A stretch of DNA of 27,791 nt from Bacillota bacterium (GTDB lineage Bacteria; Bacillota; Clostridia; Tissierellales; Peptoniphilaceae): positions 1-27,791 of the forward strand of contig JAEXBU010000098.1 of assembly GCA_023393815.1 (NCBI GenBank), written 5' to 3'. Shown here piece by piece: positions 1 to 6,967 of the stretch; the stretch's first letter is position 1; each line of letters opens with the position of its first letter. Position numbers and translations under genes: made by a program. The notes below the pieces were generated by a model, which searched no databases, had not been told where the DNA came from, and saw only the letters and a list, made by a program, of their open reading frames with translations.

Positions 1-484
1 CGAAAGCTTGGATGCCATTGCCGAGTATCTGAACCGAATCAAAATCAATTCCTACGAGTACTTTACCGTGGGGACACTGGAGTACTTGCATCGAGGCGGC
101 CGCGTATCGAAGGCCAGCAAAATCGCGAGCGGTGTCTTGCAGCTGTGTCCCATGCTCGACGTAGACAAAGAAACGGGGACCTTGCAGCTTTTGGACGTGT
201 ACCGGGGACAAAAAGCGTTTCTAAAGAAACTGAGAAAATACCTGGAAGAGCACTCGAAAGACGGCGTGTTCAATCCCAAGCAACGAGTGTACGTCTATTC
301 CGGCGATTGGCCCGAGCGCGTGGAAGTGGTGAAAAACTTTTTAATCAAAGACATGGGGATGGACGCGAAAAATATCGATACGACGCCCAGAATCGGCAGC
401 GTCATCGGGGCCCACACGGGTCCGGAAGTTGTAGCGGTTACTTTTTCCGGCGATCCCGACGAGCTGTCTCTCGTAGAAGAGTAA
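1..484 (+). CDS. DegV family protein, 3' end only
   Basis: This is the C-terminal ~160 residues of a DegV-family protein; its start lies upstream of the window and the reading frame is open from base 2. DegV proteins bind a fatty acid in a cleft and, where characterised (FakB), present it to a fatty-acid kinase for phospholipid synthesis. The visible part carries the family's second-domain signature: a 'GTLEYLHRGGRVSKAS' stretch, then 'PMLDVDKETGTL' and an RG-containing helix start ('VYRGQKAFLKKL'). The end, with 'IGSVIGAHTGPEVVAVTF', matches the conserved IGxVIGxHxGPG-like motif that lines the lipid site, although here the final Gly is Glu. It ends with TAA followed at once by a strong hairpin terminator. 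The specific lipid and whether a kinase partner exists cannot be told here. Confidence 0.9.
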   Translation, partial: ESLDAIAEYLNRIKINSYEYFTVGTLEYLHRGGRVSKASKIASGVLQLCPMLDVDKETGTLQLLDVYRGQKAFLKKLRKYLEEHSKDGVFNPKQRVYVYSGDWPERVEVVKNFLIKDMGMDAKNIDTTPRIGSVIGAHTGPEVVAVTFSGDPDELSLVEE

Positions 485-488
485 AAAG

Positions 489-525
489 AGACCGACAGGA
501 GAAAACCTCTTGTCGGTCTTTTTTT
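489..525. terminator. Bidirectional intrinsic terminator
   Basis: A 13-bp stem (489-501 with 507-519, one G-U pair) encloses a five-base loop and is followed by seven T. On the other strand the A-run at 483-487 gives a T-run, so the hairpin can also stop transcripts entering from the remnant gene at 527. It ends the degV transcript. Confidence 0.88.
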
Positions 526-526
526 G

Positions 527-790
527 TTAGCTATTCGTTTCGTCTTCTACCGGTTTCGGCTGTTTTAAAATGTGCTTGTAATATACTTTTTCCACGAGCA
601 TGGACATGGCATTGTCCCCGGCCATATTGGTGCCGCCACCATGGCCACGCCCAAAACGGCGATCAATTGCAGGAGAAGTCCGAAATTGTGGGGCATATGG
701 TACATATAAAGCAAGATGTAGACGCAGGCGGTGAAGTTGGCTGAAAACGTCGCGGCCACTTTCGTGACCATTTCCGGAAAAAAGGCCGCG
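527..790 (-). pseudogene. Decayed sodium/dicarboxylate-type symporter remnant
   Basis: Read on the minus strand, one frame from about 790 to 632 encodes a hydrophobic, transporter-like stretch (starts 'FFPEMVTKVAATFSANF', ends 'LQLIAVLGVAMVAAP'). A second frame from about 640 to 527 encodes 'GGTNMAGDNAMSMLVEKV' and a short charged tail ending in TAA. The second piece resembles the TxxNVxGDxxxAxxVxK element at the C-terminus of DAACS (glutamate/dicarboxylate:cation) symporters, and the first resembles the preceding membrane segments. They abut with a frame change and appear to lack roughly 40-50 residues between them, and nothing upstream of 790 continues the gene (in-frame stop just above). 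So this looks like a gene fragment with an internal deletion. The family call is from pattern only; the decay itself is clearer than the identity. Confidence 0.5.
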
Positions 791-977
791 CGTCATGGAA
801 GTGAAGAGAGAAAAGGAAAAATTTTATAGAACTTGCGAGAAAAATCAAAGGAGTAGGGCGATGTAGGGGGGAAAGGCAATGAATGGGTGTAAAATGCGTG
901 AAAAGATTCTTTTCAATGGGAGAACATTGTGATAGTATTTTAACCAATAGAAGCTACCCATAGATTGGAGGAACAGC
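791..977. other. Intergenic region, no gene seen
   Basis: Between the symporter remnant and the YkvI-type gene I see no supportable coding sequence on either strand. The stretch is richer in A and G than the flanking genes and probably holds the remains of the missing symporter end plus the promoter region of the downstream transporter, including a small inverted repeat (CAATG/CATTG, 914-929) just upstream of the candidate -10. Confidence 0.5.
911..938 (+). promoter_or_regulatory. Candidate promoter for the YkvI-type gene
   Basis: TTTCAA (911-916) and an extended -10, TGA followed by TAGTAT (930-938), are separated by 16 bases. A transcript would start near 945, about 33 bases before the GTG start. 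A 5-bp inverted repeat fills much of the spacer and could be an operator. Confidence 0.4.
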
Positions 978-2162
978 GTGAACAACGAGAAACGCAATTA
1001 TATTACATCCATCAGTTTCGGTGTCGCGACGGTTTGGTTCTCTACCCACTGCGGTGCAGGCTTTGCATCGGGGACTCAGGAACTGCAATTCTTCGCGAAC
1101 CACGGATGGTTCGGCACACTTATGCCGATTATTACTTTTATTTTGATCGCCATTACCTATTACGTGGGCCTCGAAACGGCGCGCCAAACGGACAAGTGGG
1201 GCTACGACGCCTGGTCGAAGGAAGCGTATGGCAAATACGCCAAGATCTTTACTCCGGCCATGGACGTGAGCGTCGTCATTACTACCATCGCGGCATCGGC
1301 TGCCACCATCGCCTCGGGCGGTCTTTTGGTTAACCAATATTTAGGCCTTCCCGTACTCGTCGGATCCATCCTTATGGTGGTGATCGTCACTCTCTTGGTT
1401 ATTTTCGGCGAAGAGCTCGTCCGCAAAAACGCGACCATTATGACTATTATGATTTTAGCTATTATTTCCATTGTCATCGTGGCAGGTCTGATTAAATTCG
1501 GCCCGGACATCGCTCGCCTCTTCTCCGAACGTTACGTGAACCCCAACGCTACGAAGTGGGGCATTTCTGCATCGGATGCGACGGTACCAGGAAACATCGG
1601 CAACTCCCTCTTATGGGCGCTGACCTATGCGGGTTTCCAAATTTCCGCCATCGGCGGGATTGCAGCTTCCTTTAAGGGCGGTAAATACAAAAACGAAGCG
1701 AAAGGCGCGATGATCATCGGCTGCATTATGAACATCCTTATGCTCGTAGGCATTACCTTGTTGATCTTCTCTCAAATGCCGGAGATTTATTTAGACGAAG
1801 CTACACGGGCGTTGCCTACCATCGCCGTGGTGGATCAACTGAACATTCCCGTCCTGGCCGTGCTTTATCCGATCCTTCTGTTCCTCGCGTTAATCACGAC
1901 CGCCGTAGGCTTTATCTTCGGCATCGTGACCAGGGTGGAACCCCACATTATGAAAAACGAAACCAATACGGTCAAGAAAAAGGCCATTATCGCTGTGATC
2001 TCCTTGGTCATCTGCTATTTGGTTTCCACTTTGGGCCTCATGTGGATCGTACAAAATGCCTACAAATACCTGGGTATCTTTAACTGGGTGCTGATCATTC
2101 TGCCCCTTTGGATCTTGGGATATAAAAACATTAGACGCCGAGATCAATTGGCCGAAAAATAA
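978..2162 (+). CDS. YkvI-type membrane transporter (APC superfamily)
   Basis: A 394-residue, very hydrophobic protein with about ten predicted membrane spans, resembling the Bacillus YkvI family, distant relatives of branched-chain amino acid and other APC-fold cation symporters. The family has no firmly established substrate. The first helix carries 'GVATVWFSTHCGAGFASG', the glycine-rich unwound-helix type of motif expected for substrate and Na+ binding in this fold. The start is GTG at 978, chosen because GGAGG (967-971) lies six bases upstream; no upstream in-frame alternative has a ribosome-binding site. It appears monocistronic: a promoter candidate lies upstream and a hairpin follows the stop. 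The C-terminus is short and basic, hence probably cytoplasmic. It lies beside a remnant of another cation symporter, but no enzyme nearby reveals the substrate. Confidence 0.8.
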   Translation: MNNEKRNYITSISFGVATVWFSTHCGAGFASGTQELQFFANHGWFGTLMPIITFILIAITYYVGLETARQTDKWGYDAWSKEAYGKYAKIFTPAMDVSVVITTIAASAATIASGGLLVNQYLGLPVLVGSILMVVIVTLLVIFGEELVRKNATIMTIMILAIISIVIVAGLIKFGPDIARLFSERYVNPNATKWGISASDATVPGNIGNSLLWALTYAGFQISAIGGIAASFKGGKYKNEAKGAMIIGCIMNILMLVGITLLIFSQMPEIYLDEATRALPTIAVVDQLNIPVLAVLYPILLFLALITTAVGFIFGIVTRVEPHIMKNETNTVKKKAIIAVISLVICYLVSTLGLMWIVQNAYKYLGIFNWVLIILPLWILGYKNIRRRDQLAEK

Positions 2163-2166
2163 TCGT

Positions 2167-2196
2167 TTGTAACAACGAAGGGATGGCTTTTATTAC
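2167..2196 (+). promoter_or_regulatory. Weak promoter candidate upstream of the acyltransferase
   Basis: TTGTAA (2167-2172) and TATTAC (2191-2196) are 18 bases apart. The predicted start would fall at about 2203, exactly where the terminator-like hairpin begins, so a transcript would carry that hairpin at its 5' end. The -10 is poor; treat as tentative. Confidence 0.25.
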
Positions 2197-2202
2197 ACAT
2201 AG

Positions 2203-2240
2203 GCGAAAAAGAATGGTCCCGTGGCCATTCTTTTTTTCGC
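2203..2240 (+). terminator. Intrinsic terminator after the YkvI-type gene
   Basis: A long inverted repeat (GAATGGTC at 2211-2218 against GGCCATTC at 2223-2230, extended by an A-run pairing with a T-run) is followed by seven T. It ends the upstream transcript only 23 bases before the acyltransferase start, leaving very little room for a separate promoter after it. Confidence 0.82.
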
Positions 2241-2248
2241 ATTTTTAC

Positions 2249-2255
2249 AAGGAGG
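2249..2255 (+). promoter_or_regulatory. Ribosome-binding site fixing a TTG start
   Basis: AAGGAGG sits seven bases before TTG at 2263 but only one base before the in-frame ATG at 2257. Ribosome spacing therefore favours TTG 2263 as the true start; the GTG at 2221 lies inside the terminator hairpin and can be excluded. Confidence 0.7.
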
Positions 2256-2262
2256 CATGGAC

Positions 2263-4077
2263 TTGCACAAAGAAATAAAATCCTTTACAGGAATTCGCGC
2301 CCTAGCCCTGTGGAGCGTAATCCTCTATCACTTGTATCCCCACAAATTGGTGGGCGGCTACTTGGGCGTAGTGCTGTTTTTTCTGCTCTCGGGCTATTTA
2401 CTGATGCGTCAGAGCGTGTCTGAGAAAACCCATGCGCCTTTGAAAAAATTTGCCAAACAGTATAAAAAGTTGACGCCGCCCTTAGTCTTTGTCGTGGCCG
2501 TCGTGGCCTTTGTCGCCGCCGTAGCCTTTCAAGGGGACTTTCGCGACGTGGCGGCTTCGGGGATCAGTGCAGTTTTCGGCCTCAACAACTGGCAGCAAAT
2601 TCTGCGCGGCTTTTCCTACTTCGATCTGCATGGAAAGTTTTTGCCCTTCACCCACTTTTGGGCCTTGTCGGTACAGATGCAGTTTTATTTGATTTGGGCG
2701 ATTTTGCGGCGTATATGCGGAAAGGATCGGGGAAAGCTCGTCCTGTCTCTCGCTGTGACGGGAGGTATTTCTCTGTTCCTTATGCCCGCCATGACGCTCT
2801 TCGTCAAGGATATAACCCGCGTCTACTATGGCACGGACACCCGCTATTTCGCTTTCGCCCTGGGAGCTCTTGCGGGACTGATGGGGGAAAAAGGCGCCTT
2901 TAAGCGCAGCCAAAAGAAAAAGGCTTTGCCGGCGGCCGGCGCGCTTTTCGCGGTGCTTTTGTGTTTTCTCTTCCTTCGGAGCGGCGGCTTTTTGTACTAC
3001 GGGGGCATGGCTCTGTTCAGCTTTTTGGGCGCCTACCTTTTGTTGGTGACGGCAAAAGACGACAATGCCCTGGCCGGGGTTTTGTCCCATCCCGTCCTTC
3101 GCTATTTCGGGCGCAGAAGCTATGAACTTTATTTGTGGCAGTACCCGGTGATGCTCGTCTTTCAACAGGCCTTCTCCCACAGCAAACTTCCCTACGGTCT
3201 CGTGGTATTGGCGCAGCTGCCGATCCTCCTCCTCTTAGGAGAGGGAACCTATCGCCTCTTCAGAGGGCGGAGAAAGAAGAGCGTTCTCGCGGCCTCTTTT
3301 GTCGCCGTCGTCGTCCTTACGGTCGTAGGGAGCGTCGCTTTTTCTCCCGAACGCATGGCCGCGAGGGAAACGGTGGAGGAGAAGCAAGTCGAGGGAAGGG
3401 AGTCGAAGTCCACAAAGGACGAAAACCTGCCCGATGAGGTGAAAGAGATCAACCGTCGCTGGCCCGCGGTTGCCATCGGAGAAAAAGACATCGACGCGTT
3501 GGCCGAAAGAGACGGGCTCATGATCGGCGACAGTTTGACGGAAATGGAAGCCGGCTATATCAAAAGGCTCCTTCCGGAATTCATCGTCGACGGGAAGAAA
3601 AACCGGCGAATGGCAGAGGGAAAAGAGGCCTTAAAAAGCCACGACTTAAGCGATCTGTCCGCGGATGCGCCCATCGTCATTCAACTGGGAACCAACAGCG
3701 ACTTTTCCGTCAAAGCGTTGAAGGATCTCATTGCCGCCGCCGAAGGCCACAGCGTGTATTTGGTGAACGCGGTCATGCCCGATCCTTGGGAGGGTTCCGT
3801 CAACGAGAAGCTCGCCGACGCCGCCAAGGCCTCGGAGCGGGTGTACCTTATCGACTGGTACAAAATTGCCAAGGAAGAAGACGAGCTCTTTATTTCCGAT
3901 CACACCCATCCGAAGGATTTGGGCTTCTACCTCTTTGCGCAAACCGTTGCCAAGGGAGTGATGCCTTCGGTGAGGCCCACAAAGGACGCATCGGAAAAAC
4001 AAGGGGCGAAACCGGAGGAGGCGAAGGAGGAAAAAGAGGCCGCCGATTTTCCGACACGGACGGTGCAGGGGGAATAA
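2263..4077 (+). CDS. OatA-like O-acetyltransferase (acyltransferase 3 + SGNH)
   Basis: A 604-residue two-domain membrane protein. Residues ~8-350 form an acyltransferase-3 domain with about ten membrane spans, including the conserved Arg12 and His23 of the first helix ('FTGIRALALWSVILYHL') and the FxxSGxL motif. Residues ~415-570 form an extracytoplasmic SGNH-hydrolase-like domain: the nucleophile region 'IGDSLTE' (Ser424), the oxyanion 'QLGTNSD' (Asn478) and the D-x-x-H pair Asp546/His549 ('SDHTHP'). This is the architecture of OatA, which passes acetyl groups across the membrane and O-acetylates peptidoglycan muramic acid, giving lysozyme resistance; acetylation of another surface glycan is the main alternative. 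A Lys/Glu-rich tail of about 40 residues follows. It seems to be transcribed alone. Confidence 0.85.
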   Translation: MHKEIKSFTGIRALALWSVILYHLYPHKLVGGYLGVVLFFLLSGYLLMRQSVSEKTHAPLKKFAKQYKKLTPPLVFVVAVVAFVAAVAFQGDFRDVAASGISAVFGLNNWQQILRGFSYFDLHGKFLPFTHFWALSVQMQFYLIWAILRRICGKDRGKLVLSLAVTGGISLFLMPAMTLFVKDITRVYYGTDTRYFAFALGALAGLMGEKGAFKRSQKKKALPAAGALFAVLLCFLFLRSGGFLYYGGMALFSFLGAYLLLVTAKDDNALAGVLSHPVLRYFGRRSYELYLWQYPVMLVFQQAFSHSKLPYGLVVLAQLPILLLLGEGTYRLFRGRRKKSVLAASFVAVVVLTVVGSVAFSPERMAARETVEEKQVEGRESKSTKDENLPDEVKEINRRWPAVAIGEKDIDALAERDGLMIGDSLTEMEAGYIKRLLPEFIVDGKKNRRMAEGKEALKSHDLSDLSADAPIVIQLGTNSDFSVKALKDLIAAAEGHSVYLVNAVMPDPWEGSVNEKLADAAKASERVYLIDWYKIAKEEDELFISDHTHPKDLGFYLFAQTVAKGVMPSVRPTKDASEKQGAKPEEAKEEKEAADFPTRTVQGE

Positions 4078-4098
4078 TGTATTTTTTTCCGACCTCTC

Positions 4099-4127
4099 TT
4101 GCGGCGAAAAAGCGAGGGTAGTATAGT
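4099..4127 (+). promoter_or_regulatory. Sigma-A-type promoter for the dehydrogenase gene
   Basis: TTGCGG (4099-4104) and TATAGT (4122-4127) are separated by exactly 17 bases. Transcription would begin near 4134, giving a leader of about 37 bases that contains the GGGAGG ribosome-binding site at 4158. Confidence 0.6.
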
Positions 4128-4170
4128 ATTTTCCAAACTGACGCAATGAAATAGACTGGGAGGTTACACT

Positions 4171-5244
4171 ATGTATATGCCGAATTACTATGTATCCAAG
4201 GACGGTTACGACGAACTGCCCGAGGTTTTGGCCGCTCGCGGCTATAAAAAAGTCGTTCTCGTCGGCGGCGAGCGTGCCTTAAAGGCCGCATCGGGAAAGA
4301 TCAAAAAAGCCTTGGATGAAACCGACGTTCGAATCACCGGCGAATTCGTCTACGGTGTGGAATGTACGGATGAAAACATCGATCGACTGAAGAAAGAGCC
4401 GGCGGTTCTGGAAGCCGATGTCATCTTCGGCATCGGCGGCGGAAAAGCTCTGGATACCTCCAAGGTTCTATCTCTTCGTGCAAATAAGCCCGCCTTTTCC
4501 TTCCCCACCATTTGCTCCAACTGTGCGGCCATGACCGCCATCGCCGTCGTCTACCACGCCGACGGTTCCGTGCGCGGATACGAATATCCCAAGTCCCCGA
4601 CCGATATTTTTATCGATCTTTCGATTATCGCCGAGGCGCCGGACATTTATTTCTGGGCCGGCATCGGCGACGGAATCAGCAAACAGGCGGAAGTCCTTTC
4701 CGCATCCGAGGGCGACGACCTGAGCCACATGGCTCGCTTGGGCGTGGGCATCGCCCGGACCTGCGAAGCTCCCTTCCTGAAGTGGGGTGCCGAAGGCCTG
4801 GAAGATGTGAAGAATAACCGCGTTTCCCGCGCCGTGGAGGAAGTGGCTTTGGATGTGCTGGTCTCTACAGGTTACGTGAGCAACCTCACCAATCAGCCGG
4901 ATTTCTACTACAATTCCTACATCGCCCACATTTTCTTCGACGCCGCCTGTCTGATCCCCAGAGAAGGCAATTACCTTCACGGAGAAGTTGTATCCTTCGG
5001 CGTCATGGTGCTCCACGCCTACGACGGAAACGACGCGGAACTCGAAAAAATCGCCCGCTTCAACCAATCCTTGGGTCTGCCCGTTACCCTGGCCGACGTA
5101 GGTCTTACGGTGGACGACTTGGACAAAATGATGACCTTTGTTCCCGAAACTACCGAGTACGAGCGTTCGAGCAAAGACATTTCCATCGAGAGAATCAAAG
5201 CCGCCGCTATAAAGGCCGATGCCTATGGCCGCAGCTTGAAATAA
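4171..5244 (+). CDS. GldA-like iron/zinc-dependent alcohol dehydrogenase
   Basis: A 357-residue protein of the iron-containing alcohol dehydrogenase superfamily, nearest in look to the glycerol dehydrogenase branch (GldA, and the 2-oxoacid reductase HcxA/YbdH of E. coli). These use NAD(P)H and a single divalent metal to interconvert alcohols and carbonyls in the cytoplasm. The nucleotide-binding loop 'GIGGGKALDTSK' is at ~88-98 and the metal ligands Asp167 ('GIGDGISK'), His253 ('YIAHIFF') and His270 ('YLHGEVVS') are all present, so it should be active. ATG 4171 is preferred over ATG 4177 because GGGAGG lies seven bases upstream. It is flanked by its own promoter and terminator. The substrate is unproven; glpK elsewhere in the window is not its operon partner. 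Confidence 0.85.
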   Translation: MYMPNYYVSKDGYDELPEVLAARGYKKVVLVGGERALKAASGKIKKALDETDVRITGEFVYGVECTDENIDRLKKEPAVLEADVIFGIGGGKALDTSKVLSLRANKPAFSFPTICSNCAAMTAIAVVYHADGSVRGYEYPKSPTDIFIDLSIIAEAPDIYFWAGIGDGISKQAEVLSASEGDDLSHMARLGVGIARTCEAPFLKWGAEGLEDVKNNRVSRAVEEVALDVLVSTGYVSNLTNQPDFYYNSYIAHIFFDAACLIPREGNYLHGEVVSFGVMVLHAYDGNDAELEKIARFNQSLGLPVTLADVGLTVDDLDKMMTFVPETTEYERSSKDISIERIKAAAIKADAYGRSLK

Positions 5245-5257
5245 GTCCATAAATAAG

Positions 5258-5288
5258 AAAAACCCTGTCTCCACGGACAGGGTTTTTT
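5258..5288. terminator. Bidirectional terminator between convergent genes
   Basis: A 12-bp perfect stem (5258-5269 with 5276-5287) has a T-run on each strand, because the stem begins with five A and ends with six T. It can end both the dehydrogenase transcript and the converging cysK-cysE transcript. Confidence 0.88.
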
Positions 5289-5335
5289 CTTCGAGGCGGG
5301 ATCGATTATTTTGTCTTTTTCATTGGAAGATACGG

Positions 5336-5872
5336 TTACGGACGAGTGGAAACCGTTGTCGGGTGGGCATCTTCGGCGGGAATGCCCACCACCGTACGGC
5401 CGTCGGCTACGGAATGAAGAACCACGGCGCCGGCGCCGACTTGGGATCCTTCGCCGATAGTGACGGGGCCTAAAATCGTGGCGCGCGCGCCGATCATGGC
5501 TCCGTTTTTTACCGTCGGATGGCGTTTTTTCCTGTTCAGACCGCGGCCACCCAATGTAACCCCGTGGTACAAGGTAACGTCGTCGCCGATTTCCGCCGTT
5601 TCTCCGATCACCACGCCCATGCCGTGATCGATAAAGAGTCTTTCTCCAATCACGGCTCCCGGGTGAATTTCGATCCCCGTAATCCGCCGCATTCGATGGG
5701 AGAGGAGGCGCGCGAGGGTCGTGTGACCGGCCTCATACAGACGGTGGGCGCGTCGGTGACTTAAAAGAGCCCGGACCATGGGATAGCAGAACATGGCTTC
5801 GAATAAGTTTTTACAGGCCGGATCTTTTTTTAGGATGACGCGAGCGATTTCTATGCGTTCCTTAAAAAACAT
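5336..5872 (-). CDS. cysE: Serine O-acetyltransferase (EpsC-type)
   Basis: This 178-residue enzyme transfers acetyl from acetyl-CoA to L-serine, giving O-acetylserine, the first step of cysteine synthesis in the cytoplasm. An N-terminal helical part (~1-60) is followed by a left-handed beta-helix made of hexapeptide repeats. The catalytic region 'IEIHPGAVIGERLFIDHGMG' carries the catalytic His83, and 'YHGVTLGG' plus the trimer-forming turns follow. The length matches the short Gram-positive (EpsC) form, not the ~270-residue enterobacterial one; the Glu at position 68 is usual for this short class. It starts just three bases after the cysK stop, with no obvious Shine-Dalgarno of its own, so it is probably translated by coupling with cysK. 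The two products form the cysteine synthase complex. Confidence 0.93.
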   Translation of the reverse strand: MFFKERIEIARVILKKDPACKNLFEAMFCYPMVRALLSHRRAHRLYEAGHTTLARLLSHRMRRITGIEIHPGAVIGERLFIDHGMGVVIGETAEIGDDVTLYHGVTLGGRGLNRKKRHPTVKNGAMIGARATILGPVTIGEGSQVGAGAVVLHSVADGRTVVGIPAEDAHPTTVSTRP

Positions 5873-5875
5873 GGT

Positions 5876-6751
5876 CTAGAAAAGTTCCGTGGACATATAA
5901 CGTTCGGCGGCATCGGGTAGAACCGTTACGATGTTGCCTTCGTAGGTTTCCAAAAGTTTCCTAGCGGCCAATACGTTGGCGCCGGAGGAAATGCCCACGC
6001 TCAAACCTTCTTCCGCGCTCAATTTCTTTGCCATGGCGATGGCGTCGTCGCCTCGAACGGTCATGACCTCGTCGACGACGGAGGGATCGTAATTTCCGGG
6101 AATAAAGTTGGCGCCGATCCCTTGAATTTTGTGGCTGTTCGCTTTATTTTGCGTAATTAAGGGGCTTTCCTCAGGCTCCACGCCGACGATGCGGGTGTGG
6201 GGATTTTTCGCCTTCAGCGCTCGGCCTACGCCCGTGACCGTCCCACCGGTGCCGATGCCTGCGACAAAGACCGCAATATCTTTCAAGGCGTTTAAAATTT
6301 CGGGGCCCGTGGTCAGCTCGTGAATGCGCGGGTTGGCAGGATTGTTAAATTGGTCGGGCATAAAATAGTCGCCCCCTGCGGCCATTTCCTTCGCCTTGTC
6401 CACGGCCGCCTGCATACCGCCGTCTTCGATTAAAATAAGTTCCGCGCCGAAAGAGCGGATCAGCGCCTTGCGTTCGTCGCTCATGGAGGCGGGCATGACG
6501 ATGGATACGTCGTAGCCCAATTGTTTGCCTACCATGGCCAGGGCGATGCCCGTGTTTCCCGACGTGGGTTCCACAATCTTCATACCCGGCTTGAGTGCGC
6601 CGCGATTGATGGCATCTTCGATCATGCCGTAAGCCACCCGATCCTTAATGGACGCGGCGGGATTATTTTTTTCCACTTTGGCGTAGATGCGGCCGCCTCC
6701 CATTTTCAACTGTACTAGCGGCGTCTTGCCGACGGTGTCTAAAATATTCAT
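5876..6751 (-). CDS. cysK: Cysteine synthase (O-acetylserine sulfhydrylase)
   Basis: A 291-residue PLP enzyme that makes L-cysteine from O-acetylserine and sulfide. The sequence shows the PLP lysine (Lys36 in 'NPAASIKDRVA'), the phosphate/substrate loop 'EPTSGNTG', the glycine-rich PLP phosphate cradle 'GIGTGGTVTG' and 'GISSGANV'. The start is ATG at 6751, where the family's usual N-terminus (here 'MNILDTVGKTPLVQL') begins; the frame is open for 58 codons above it, but that stretch is Lys-rich, lies across the promoter and is not coding. The C-terminus 'ERYMSTELF' is typical. It is first in a cysK-cysE operon with its own near-consensus promoter and a leader too short for a riboswitch. Confidence 0.95.
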   Translation of the reverse strand: MNILDTVGKTPLVQLKMGGGRIYAKVEKNNPAASIKDRVAYGMIEDAINRGALKPGMKIVEPTSGNTGIALAMVGKQLGYDVSIVMPASMSDERKALIRSFGAELILIEDGGMQAAVDKAKEMAAGGDYFMPDQFNNPANPRIHELTTGPEILNALKDIAVFVAGIGTGGTVTGVGRALKAKNPHTRIVGVEPEESPLITQNKANSHKIQGIGANFIPGNYDPSVVDEVMTVRGDDAIAMAKKLSAEEGLSVGISSGANVLAARKLLETYEGNIVTVLPDAAERYMSTELF

Positions 6752-6788
6752 AATAAAACCAACCTTTCTGCTTTGAATTACTCTTGAC

Positions 6789-6817
6789 ATTGTAACGCGA
6801 AAGGCGTGCGATGTAAA
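6789..6817 (-). promoter_or_regulatory. Promoter of cysK-cysE
   Basis: On the minus strand TTTACA (6817-6812) and TACAAT (6794-6789) are spaced by exactly 17 bases. Transcription should start near 6782, leaving about 30 bases of leader. There is no room for a T-box or S-box, so any control must be through a repressor or activator, for example a CymR/CysL-like factor. Confidence 0.75.
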
Positions 6818-6875
6818 CGGTTGAAAAATTTTTTTCTTTTTCTTTTTGTAACAAAGGCCTTTCTGTTTCGATCTA

Positions 6876-6900
6876 TTCTTTTCGGTATGCCCGAAAAGAA
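6876..6900. repeat. Perfect 10-bp inverted repeat upstream of cysK
   Basis: TTCTTTTCGG (6876-6885) and CCGAAAAGAA (6891-6900) flank five bases. It sits about 60 bases upstream of the cysK -35 and just downstream of the neighbouring gene's terminator. It has no T-run of its own, so it may be an operator or merely the second half of a termination region. Confidence 0.6.
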
Positions 6901-6920
6901 AAGAGGATCCGTTAGGATCC
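6894..6920 (-). terminator. Probable terminator of the ornithine cyclodeaminase-family gene
   Basis: On the minus strand two GGATCC copies (6920-6915 and 6910-6905) form a 6-bp hairpin with a four-base loop, followed by TCTTTTCTTTTC. It lies 48 bases after the stop codon. The T-run is interrupted, so it is a moderate terminator. Confidence 0.45.
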
Positions 6921-6967
6921 CGCACATACAGAAAGAAGGGAAAGGGGAGGGATGGAGCGAGAGGAGA

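Noticed and set aside
4468..5274. 268-codon antisense open frame
   Set aside because: It lies antisense to the metal dehydrogenase with all ligands intact, and its start region crosses the terminator hairpin; it is a shadow frame.
6752..6790. T-box or other riboswitch for cysK
   Set aside because: The promoter at 6789-6817 predicts a leader of only ~30 bases, too short for a T-box, SAM or similar element.
5596..6925. 349-codon version of cysK with an N-terminal extension
   Set aside because: The first 58 codons cover the promoter and a Lys-rich run, and the family N-terminus begins at ATG 6751.
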